A stretch of DNA of 63,418 nucleotides, from contig JAISUR010000014.1 in the NCBI GenBank assembly GCA_031271975.1, positions 1-63,418 of the forward strand, read 5' to 3'. Below the pieces are notes generated by a model. It had not been told where the DNA came from. It made no database searches and worked only from the letters and a program-made list of their open reading frames with translations. Made by a program: the position numbers and the translations under genes. This document shows, piece by piece, positions 51,406-58,257 of the stretch. Source of the DNA: Propionibacteriaceae bacterium (lineage in GTDB: Bacteria; Actinomycetota; Actinomycetes; Propionibacteriales; Propionibacteriaceae). Each line of letters begins with the position of its first letter. The first letter of the stretch is position 1.

Positions 51406-52756
51406 CGAACAAGATTGGGCGGAAGACGCCTACCGCGGATTCCTGGACTCCGTGCAGGACCCACAACCGGTCGCCTTCGACCCCGCCGACATCCGCCGCC
51501 GCGTCGCCAAGCGCCGCCGCAACCGGGCGGTAGCCGCAGCGATGGCCGTCATAGCGTTCGTCAGCGCCATGCTGATCCCTTGGAACGGCCAGCAACCGCC
51601 GATCGCCTCGTTCTGGCCCTATGACCCGCCGACGGCGACTCCGGAGGTGACCGAAACCCCGCAGACCACGCCGGACCAGCAGGTGTACACGCCCGAGTTG
51701 CCGAAGGAATCCGCCGGCTGGGAGCGCACCGCAGACTATCCCGAGGGCATGGCGGAGCCGCCCGATGACCTGGCGTGGATCAACGGGGCGTTTTACGCCG
51801 TCCATGACGCCGGCACCAGCGATTTCGCCAAGTACGACCCGGTCGGCGACACCTGGACATATCTGCCGCTGCCGCCCAGCAACACCGACATCACGCTGGG
51901 CACCGCCACCGCGTTCCACGATGGCAAGATCTACCGCGCGGACAGCGACGGCGAAAACGTCGCAGTGCAGGTGTTCGACACCAACACCGCCAGCTGGGAA
52001 CTGCTCAGGTTGGTCAAGGTGGGAGCGCAACTGGATCTGGACATGAAAGCCACGCCCGGCGGCATCCTGGTTTTCGGGTATCTCTACGACCAGGTGTGGT
52101 GGTATTCGAACACCTCCAAGACTTGGACGCAGCATCAGGTCCGCCCGATCACCGGTTTGGCCACGGCGACGCCCGGCGGCTACTGGGCCCAAGACACCTT
52201 TGTGATTCAGTACACCACGCAGCCCGACTGGGAGGTTGTCACCTGGAGCGCCGCCGCCGGCGAAAAGACCCTGTTCACAAGCGACGCCGACGCGGAATGC
52301 TGGGAGTCGGAGGAGGAAGACCCGGAGCCGGCGCAGGTAACCAGCGACGGCTTCGTGCAATTCCCCAACTGCGATCTCTACAACGCGGCCACCGGGCAGT
52401 TGGGGGCGGTGGACGGCATGTTCCAACCGATGGGCAGTCCGGTGGGCAGTTCCCCTGATGCCGACATGACCTGGGTGTGGCGCTATCCCCTGGAAGGGCT
52501 CCGCGCACGCCTGATCATTGTGGGTGGCGGGGCAATCGACATCAACGCGGACACGCAATACACCGCGGACCTCCCGGTCTCGCCGCTGCGACAGCTGGGC
52601 TATGGGTCCGAAAGCACCTTGGGGCTGCCGGCCGGCGGCCCCTGGGGCGTGAGCGCGGGCACTGACTCCATCCTGCAGTGCGCCAGCCACACGGGCATCA
52701 ATGCCTGCTACCGCTACGAGTTGGGTTCCTTGGAAGACCACCTCGTCAAGCAGTAG
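51398..52756 (+). CDS. Membrane anti-sigma-like protein with extracytoplasmic Kelch/beta-propeller-like domain
   Basis: A 452-residue single-pass protein. Residues 1-40 form a short cytoplasmic segment (DEQDWAEDAYRGFLDSVQDPQPVAFDPADIRRRVAKRRRNR), followed by a membrane helix (AVAAAMAVIAFVSAMLIPW), a Pro/Thr linker and a large outer domain with repeated beta strands (KYDPVGDTWTYLPLPP; VFDTNTASWELL; YSNTSKTWTQH), propeller-like. GTG start inside the sigma gene. The layout suggests an anti-sigma factor, but the cytoplasmic part lacks the zinc-type HxxxCxxC motif, so this is inference. Confidence 0.75.
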   Translation: MADEQDWAEDAYRGFLDSVQDPQPVAFDPADIRRRVAKRRRNRAVAAAMAVIAFVSAMLIPWNGQQPPIASFWPYDPPTATPEVTETPQTTPDQQVYTPELPKESAGWERTADYPEGMAEPPDDLAWINGAFYAVHDAGTSDFAKYDPVGDTWTYLPLPPSNTDITLGTATAFHDGKIYRADSDGENVAVQVFDTNTASWELLRLVKVGAQLDLDMKATPGGILVFGYLYDQVWWYSNTSKTWTQHQVRPITGLATATPGGYWAQDTFVIQYTTQPDWEVVTWSAAAGEKTLFTSDADAECWESEEEDPEPAQVTSDGFVQFPNCDLYNAATGQLGAVDGMFQPMGSPVGSSPDADMTWVWRYPLEGLRARLIIVGGGAIDINADTQYTADLPVSPLRQLGYGSESTLGLPAGGPWGVSAGTDSILQCASHTGINACYRYELGSLEDHLVKQ

Positions 52757-52774
52757 CTCGTAGACTTGGGCCTC

Positions 52775-55132
52775 ATGATCCGCAGACGTATCGAACTGCG
52801 CGGGGTGGTGCAGGGTGTGGGATTCCGGCCGCACGTCGCCCGCGTGGCCACCCGGTTCGCGGTCACAGGCTTTTGCGGAAACGACGACGAGCGCGTCTTC
52901 ATAGAGGTGCAGGGCGAGCCGGACGAGGTTGCCGCGTTCGCAGCGGCTGTGGTTGCCGAAGCCCCGCCCCTGGCCCGCATCATCGATTCGCGGGCCGCCG
53001 ATTTGCCGCCCATCGCCGAGACCGGCTTCCGGATAACCGCCTCGCGACGCGCGCCCGGCGCGGTCACGCTGATCTCTCCCGACATCGCCACCTGCGGCGA
53101 CTGCCTGCGCGAAATGAACGACCCAGCCGACCGCCGCTACCGCTACCCGTTCATCAACTGCACCAACTGCGGCCCCAGGCTCTCGATCATCCAAGACGTG
53201 CCCTACGACCGCCCGCTGACGACGATGTCCGCTTTCGCGATGTGCCCCGCCTGCCGCGCCGAATACGAAAACCCGGAAGACCGCCGCTACCATGCCCAGC
53301 CAATAAGCTGCTGGGATTGCGGCCCGACCATCTGGCTGGAAGCACCACCAGGAGCAGACCGCCAACCCGCCGACGCTCACCTCGCCGCCGCCCGCCAACT
53401 CATCTCCCAAGGCAAGCTCGTGGCCGTCAAAGGCATCGGCGGCTTCACCCTGATGTGCGACGCCCGCAACCCGGAAGCCGTCGCCCGCCTGCGCGAACGC
53501 AAACGCCGCCCGGCCAAACCGCTCGCGGTGATGGCCGGTTCCCTGCGGGCGGCCCAGCAGATCGCCGACGTGGACGCCGGCCTGCTCACCGACCCGGCAG
53601 CCCCGATCGTGTTAGCCCCGATGGCCGCGGGCTACGACCTGGCCCCCCAGGTGGCCCCCGGCCTCGACGACGTCGGCGTGATGCTGCCCTACGCGCCCGT
53701 CCACCACTTGCTGCTGGGCCCCGACGACGTCTGGGTGGCGACATCGGCCAATTCGTCATCGCTGCCCCTGACGTACACGAACGCGGATGCCCGCCGCGAC
53801 CTCGCCTTCGCGGACGCGCTATTGATGAACGACCGCGACATCCATGTGCCCGTGGAGGATTCGGTGCTGCTGGGCGAGATCCCGATCCGGCGTTCCCGCG
53901 GCTACGCCCCGCTCCCCGTCCCGCTCGCCAATCCCACCTCCTCCGGCGCCAATCCCACCTCCTCCGGCGCCGAACCCAACGCCATCCGCACCCCCCAACC
54001 CGTCATCCCGGACTTGTTCCGGGATCTCGGACGAAGTCCGACACCGGGCGGACAAGCGATCCTCGCCGTGGGCGGAGAGTTGAAGAACACGTTTGCCCTG
54101 GTCCGGGACAGCATGGCGTTCTTGTCCGCGCACATCGGCGACATGGGCTCCCTGGAAACCCAGGCCGCATTCGAGCGGTCGGTGGCCCAACTGTTGACAA
54201 CGCACCGCCGCGCCCCCGAACTCGTCGTGGTGGACAAGCACCCCGGCTATGCGACCAGCGCTTGGGGACGCCGCTATGCCTCCCGGACGGGCGCCCGGCT
54301 CCTGGAAGTGCAACACCACCACGCGCACGCCCTCAGCCTGCTCGCGGAATCTGCCGGGACGCACGTGCGGACATTCTTGGTCGTGGACGGTACCGGCTAC
54401 GGCGACGACGCCACGATTTGGGGTGGCGAACTGCTGTGCCTCGGCCCCGATCCGCTCACCTATGAGCGCGTCTGGCACCTGCCCGGCTTCTGGTTGCCGG
54501 GTGGCGATTCGGCGATTCGGCACCCCTGGAAATGCGCCTTGGCGCTGCTGGGCGAGTACGGCATCGATCCGGTTGGGCTGCCCCCGGCCGACGCTCCCGC
54601 TGACGAGGTGCGCTTGGTCCGCTCGCAACTCGCTGGCGGCGTCGGCATCGTCCGCACGTCGTCAGCCGGGCGGTTGTTCGACGCAGTCGCCAGCTTGTTG
54701 GGCATTTGCCACACCGTGCGCTACGAAGCGCAGGCGGCGATGGAGTTAGAAACGTTGGCGCGCAACTGCCCGCACGAGCCAATACGAGCCCAAGTGGGAG
54801 ACGCCGAGCCGGTCGCCGAGCTGACCGCGCTCCTCGTCGCCGGTGTCCGGGCCGGAACGTCGACCTGCTGCCTGGCGCGCGCCTTTCAACGCGGCTTCGC
54901 CCAGCTTTGCGCCGACGCCATCGCCAGGCACACCCGCGCGGGGCACCGGGTCGGAATCACCGGCGGTGTGGCCTGCAACCGGCTGTTGGCAAGCGACTTG
55001 GCGGCGATTCTGGAAGACCGGGGATACTCACCATTACTCCATCGCATCGTTCCACCCAATGACGGGGGGCTAGCCTTAGGCCAGGCATTGGCCGGATATT
55101 TGACGCTGGCCCGAGGAACGGAACCGACATGA
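52775..55132 (+). CDS. hypF: HypF carbamoyltransferase with REP-derived insert
   Basis: Makes thiocarbamate for the CN ligands of [NiFe]-hydrogenase. 785 residues with acylphosphatase (1-90), zinc fingers (CGDC, CTNC, CPAC, CWDC), YrdC-like and Kae1-like domains (QHHHAHALSLLAE metal site). Residues about 386-425 are abnormal: two tandem NPTSSGA units, then a REP-encoded VIPDLFRDLGRS. They lie between RRSRGYAPLPVPL and ILAVGGELKNTFAL, where relatives have a linker of about 10 residues. The frame is kept. ATG 52775 is used; a TTG lies at 52766. It overlaps hypE by ATGA. Confidence 0.95.
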   Translation: MIRRRIELRGVVQGVGFRPHVARVATRFAVTGFCGNDDERVFIEVQGEPDEVAAFAAAVVAEAPPLARIIDSRAADLPPIAETGFRITASRRAPGAVTLISPDIATCGDCLREMNDPADRRYRYPFINCTNCGPRLSIIQDVPYDRPLTTMSAFAMCPACRAEYENPEDRRYHAQPISCWDCGPTIWLEAPPGADRQPADAHLAAARQLISQGKLVAVKGIGGFTLMCDARNPEAVARLRERKRRPAKPLAVMAGSLRAAQQIADVDAGLLTDPAAPIVLAPMAAGYDLAPQVAPGLDDVGVMLPYAPVHHLLLGPDDVWVATSANSSSLPLTYTNADARRDLAFADALLMNDRDIHVPVEDSVLLGEIPIRRSRGYAPLPVPLANPTSSGANPTSSGAEPNAIRTPQPVIPDLFRDLGRSPTPGGQAILAVGGELKNTFALVRDSMAFLSAHIGDMGSLETQAAFERSVAQLLTTHRRAPELVVVDKHPGYATSAWGRRYASRTGARLLEVQHHHAHALSLLAESAGTHVRTFLVVDGTGYGDDATIWGGELLCLGPDPLTYERVWHLPGFWLPGGDSAIRHPWKCALALLGEYGIDPVGLPPADAPADEVRLVRSQLAGGVGIVRTSSAGRLFDAVASLLGICHTVRYEAQAAMELETLARNCPHEPIRAQVGDAEPVAELTALLVAGVRAGTSTCCLARAFQRGFAQLCADAIARHTRAGHRVGITGGVACNRLLASDLAAILEDRGYSPLLHRIVPPNDGGLALGQALAGYLTLARGTEPT
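53930..53971 (+). repeat. Two tandem 21-bp units inside hypF
   Basis: The 21-bp unit starting AATCCCACCTCCTCCGGCGC plus C occurs twice without a gap (53930-53950 and 53951-53971), encoding NPTSSGA twice. It is a perfect duplication directly upstream of the REP unit at 54001. Confidence 0.85.
54001..54043. repeat. REP-like palindrome inside the hypF coding sequence
   Basis: CGTCATCCCGGACTTGTTCC, GGGATCTCGGACGAAGTCCG, ACA is the reverse orientation of the intergenic units, with both hairpins intact. It is read in frame as VIPDLFRDLGRS. Its junctions with the tandem 21-bp units suggest insertion by recombination at a GC-rich linker. Confidence 0.85.
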
Positions 55133-56127
55133 CCGAGGTGATAACGCTGGCCCACGGGGCAGGCGGCAAGGCTTCTGCCAAGCTGATCGACACCGTTTTC
55201 CTGCCTGCGTTCGGCTCCCCCGCCGAACTCATGGACGCGGCCTGCTTCGCCCCCGCGGGGCGTTGCGCCTTCTCCACGGATTCCTACGTCGTGAACCCGA
55301 TCCGCTTTCCGGGCGGTTCCATTGGAGACTTGGCCGTCAACGGCACGGTCAACGACTTGGCCGTTTGCGGGGCTCGGCCCAGATGGCTGTCCGCGGCGTT
55401 CGTTATCGAAGAAGGTTTGCCTGTCGCCGAGCTGGAGGCCGTCGTCGCCGACATGGCGGCAGCCGCTGAACGCGCTGGTGTCGCCATCATCACCGGTGAC
55501 ACGAAGGTGGTTCCGAAAGGCGCCGCCGACAAGGTGTTCATCACAACGGCTGGGGTTGGTGAAATTCCGGACGGACGCGCCTTGGGCGCGGGGCGGATCC
55601 AGGCTGGGGACGCCGTCCTGATTTCAGGGCCGATTGCGAATCACGGCATGTCGGTTATGCTCGCCCGCGGCAACCTGGCACTGACCGCGGAGATCGAGTC
55701 TGATTCCGCTCCGGTGAACGGCTTGGTGGAAGCGCTCTACGCCGCGTTGGAAGCGTCCGAGGTGCGCTGGATGCGGGATGCCACGCGGGGCGGTTTGGGC
55801 ACCGTGCTCAACGAACTCACAGCGGCCAGCGGGCTGGGAGTGCTGCTGGACGACGCCGCGATCCCGCTTGACGAGCTGACCCGCGGCGCCTGCGACATGC
55901 TCGGGATCGACCCGCTCTACGTCGCCAACGAGGGCTGCTTCGTGGCGGTCGTCCAAGGCGGGTCCGCCGAGCGGGCAGCCCGCGCGTTGCGGATGGCTGG
56001 AGCAGACCGGGCCGCGGTCGTGGGCCAAGTGATCGCCGAGCCGAACGTTGTCGCGATCCGCAACGCCTTCGGCGGCACCCGGTTGGTGGACATGATGATC
56101 GGCGACCCGCTGCCGCGGATTTGCTGA
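55129..56127 (+). CDS. hypE: HypE, thiocyanate-forming maturase
   Basis: Dehydrates the thiocarbamate on its own C-terminal cysteine to thiocyanate. 332 residues. LAHGAGGKASAKLI, FSTDSYVVNPIRFPGGSIGDLAVNGTVNDLAVCGARP, IITGDTKVVPKG and the conserved C-terminal PRIC (modified Cys332) are present. ATGA overlap with hypF. Confidence 0.97.
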   Translation: MTEVITLAHGAGGKASAKLIDTVFLPAFGSPAELMDAACFAPAGRCAFSTDSYVVNPIRFPGGSIGDLAVNGTVNDLAVCGARPRWLSAAFVIEEGLPVAELEAVVADMAAAAERAGVAIITGDTKVVPKGAADKVFITTAGVGEIPDGRALGAGRIQAGDAVLISGPIANHGMSVMLARGNLALTAEIESDSAPVNGLVEALYAALEASEVRWMRDATRGGLGTVLNELTAASGLGVLLDDAAIPLDELTRGACDMLGIDPLYVANEGCFVAVVQGGSAERAARALRMAGADRAAVVGQVIAEPNVVAIRNAFGGTRLVDMMIGDPLPRIC

Positions 56128-56142
56128 TCGGGAAGGGACGAT

Positions 56143-56403
56143 ATGTGCTTGGGAATCCCCGGTGAAGTGGTCGAGTTGCTCGGCGAAGACTTGGCAACGG
56201 TCGCGGTGAACGGCGTGAAACGCGACATCTCGATCGGCTTGCTGGACGGCGTGAAGGTTGGCGACTGGGTGCTGGTGCACGTCGGATTCGCGCTGTCGGC
56301 CATCGACGAAGCCGAGGCCACCGAAACCTTGGACCAGATCAAGAAACTGGGCCGGGTCTGGGACGAAGAACTGGACGCGTTCAAAGAAACGGCGATCCGG
56401 TGA
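56143..56403 (+). CDS. hypC: HypC chaperone
   Basis: Binds HypD and the hydrogenase large subunit. 86 residues beginning MCLGIPGEVVEL, whose Cys2 is essential. LGEDLATVAVNGVKRDISIGLL and VGDWVLVHVGFALSAIDE are family hallmarks. GGGAAGGGAC lies upstream. Confidence 0.97.
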   Translation: MCLGIPGEVVELLGEDLATVAVNGVKRDISIGLLDGVKVGDWVLVHVGFALSAIDEAEATETLDQIKKLGRVWDEELDAFKETAIR

Positions 56404-56416
56404 CCCAGGAGACGAC

Positions 56417-57538
56417 ATGCGTTTCGTAGACGAATACCGCGATCCGGCTGCGGCGAAATCCCTGGTGAACGCCATCACCCGGCTGAGTGGGGAGTTGGGC
56501 CGCACACTGCGTTTCATGGAGATTTGCGGCGGACACACGCACACCATCTACCGCCACGGCCTGGAGCAACTGTTGCCGGAGGCCGTCGAGTTCGTGCACG
56601 GCCCGGGCTGCCCGGTGTGCGTGATCCCGATGGGCCGTGTGGACGACGCGGTGTGGCTGGCCCACCAGGACGTGATTTTCACGACGTTCGGCGACATGAT
56701 GCGCGTGCCGGGCACGGGCGGATCGCTGTTGCAGGCGCAGGCGAACGGCGCGGACATCCGGTTTGTCTATTCGCCGCTGGACGCGCTGAAGATCGCCCGC
56801 GACAATCCGGGCCGCGAGGTCGTCTTCTTCGCCGTCGGTTTCGAGACGACCGCGCCGTCGACCGCGGTCACGGTGGCCCAAGCGGCGAAGCTGGGCGTGG
56901 AGAATTTCTCAGTGTTTTCCAACCACGTGCTGATCCGGCCGCCGTTGGAGGCGATCCTCGGCACAGGCGGACTCCAGTTGGACGGGTTCATCGGACCAGG
57001 CCATGTGGCGACGGTCGTCGGCAGCGATCATTTCCAGTTCATACCGGCCGAGCACAAACTGCCGATCGTGGTAACCGGCTTTGAACCGCTGGACATCCTC
57101 CAGGCCGTCGACATGTTGCTCACGCAATACAGCGAAGGACGCTGCGAGGTGGAGAACCAATACGCCCGCGTGGTTCGCCCGGAGGGAAACGAAGCCGCGC
57201 GGCGCTTGCTGGACGAGGTGTTTGCGACCCGGGAAACCTTCGAATGGCGCGGGCTGGGCTACATTCCGCATTCGGGCTACCAGTTGGCCCCAGCCTATGC
57301 GGAGTTTGACGCGGAGCGGCGTTTCACGCTGCCCGGAGCCCGCGTAGCAGACCATCCGGCATGCCAGTGCGGCTTGGTGTTGACAGGACAGTTGAAGCCG
57401 TGGGAGTGCCGGGTATTCGGGCGCGGCTGTACGCCGGAACGCCCGATCGGCACCTGCATGGTTTCCCCGGAGGGTGCCTGCGCGGCGTATTACAACTTTG
57501 GCCGGCTGCACCGCGAGGCGGCGGCGATCAAGCTGTAA
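56417..57538 (+). CDS. hypD: HypD, Fe(CN)2CO assembly scaffold
   Basis: Iron-sulfur scaffold for Fe(CN)2CO assembly. 373 residues. MEICGGHTHTIYRHG, GPGCPVCVIP, TFGDMMRVPGTGGSLLQ, FFAVGFETTAPSTA and the C-terminal cysteines (CQCGLVLTG, CTPERPIGTCMVSPEGACAAYY) for the [4Fe-4S] cluster are visible. It follows hypC by 13 bp and ends the hypFECD run. Confidence 0.97.
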   Translation: MRFVDEYRDPAAAKSLVNAITRLSGELGRTLRFMEICGGHTHTIYRHGLEQLLPEAVEFVHGPGCPVCVIPMGRVDDAVWLAHQDVIFTTFGDMMRVPGTGGSLLQAQANGADIRFVYSPLDALKIARDNPGREVVFFAVGFETTAPSTAVTVAQAAKLGVENFSVFSNHVLIRPPLEAILGTGGLQLDGFIGPGHVATVVGSDHFQFIPAEHKLPIVVTGFEPLDILQAVDMLLTQYSEGRCEVENQYARVVRPEGNEAARRLLDEVFATRETFEWRGLGYIPHSGYQLAPAYAEFDAERRFTLPGARVADHPACQCGLVLTGQLKPWECRVFGRGCTPERPIGTCMVSPEGACAAYYNFGRLHREAAAIKL

Positions 57539-57547
57539 AGCTGAAGC

Positions 57548-57733
57548 CTACTTTTCGACCTCGACGATTTCGGCTCCGTCCGACGCCTTGATGACGGCCT
57601 CGGCGCCCTTCTTGGCGGATGCCTTCGAGTTGTATGCCTCGCTGGTGGCGATGATTTCGCCGTTGCCAGCCTTGAGGCGGAAACGATAGTGGGCGCCGCC
57701 CTTTTCCGGATAAATCTCGAACTTGCCGCTCAT
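57548..57733 (-). CDS. DUF1508 (YegP-like) protein
   Basis: A 61-residue protein: GKFEIYPEKGGAHYRFRLKAGNGEIIATSEAYNSKASAKKGAEAVIKASDGAEIVEVE. This YegP-type domain is common and usually duplicated; here there is one copy. The ATG follows GGGAGGATCCCC. It is convergent with hypD. Function unknown. Confidence 0.9.
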   Translation of the reverse strand: MSGKFEIYPEKGGAHYRFRLKAGNGEIIATSEAYNSKASAKKGAEAVIKASDGAEIVEVEK

Positions 57734-58257
57734 GGGGATCCTCCCTCGCCGTTGCAGGAATGTTCACAGTGTACTTCGATCTGCGGCGGAAGGTGCCCGA
57801 TGTGGCGGGAAAACTGGGATGTGAGAGGCAGCGCGGGAAATGTGGGGAGGAAGGCGCCGGCTTCCCTGCTTAGGCAATCGGACCGTCAGGCGGCGGCACG
57901 CTCTCAAATCCCCCGACTTGAGCGGCCACCAGCTCACGACTGGCACCGATTGCCACCCTCAAGGTGAGGGAAGCCGGCACGTCTATGTTAAACCCCTTGC
58001 GGGTGTCCCAAAGAACGCCAAGATTGTCGCCGGGCCGACCGGCTGGTGTGGATGGGAACGGGATCCGGTCGGCCCAGCTGGCGAGTGAGGCTTACGCCTC
58101 GGAGTCCTGGTCACGCAAGCGCATTAGCGTGAGTCTTTGGAACAAACACCGGTAATGAACTTAGCCCGTCCACGGCTGCGTTAGGCACCGCGGACGTCAC
58201 GGTGAGTATTTACCAGGCCGAGTTTGAGTGGTCGAAGCCGCTGGACCGGGGGCTATT
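57734..58257. other. Non-coding region between the DUF1508 gene and the LuxR gene; strong nested secondary structure
   Basis: No convincing gene is found in about 520 bp. Nested inverted repeats are visible: GCCGGCTTCCCT (57856-57867) with AGGGAAGCCGGC (57967-57978), and inside it GGCAATCGG (57873-57881) with CCGATTGCC (57946-57954). A separate 11-bp stem, GGGCCGACCGG (58032-58042) with CCGGTCGGCCC (58065-58075), follows. Smaller hairpins are at 58087-58100 (GAGGC/GCCTC) and 58112-58131 (CACGC/GCGTG). The short frame at 57840-58088 lacks gene-like features. A structured RNA or mobile-element remnant is possible. Confidence 0.45.

Noticed and set aside
57845-57862. GAGGAAGGCGCCGG, similar to a conserved RNase P RNA block
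   Set aside because: The other conserved RNase P RNA blocks are absent on either strand within 400 bp.
57840-58088. Possible 82-codon gene in the structured region
   Set aside because: No ribosome site, no recognisable domain, and the sequence is better explained by inverted repeats.
58178-58200. T-box-like motif (GGCACCGCGGACGTC)
   Set aside because: Resembles the T-box antiterminator sequence, but no specifier stem is seen and no plus-strand gene follows.
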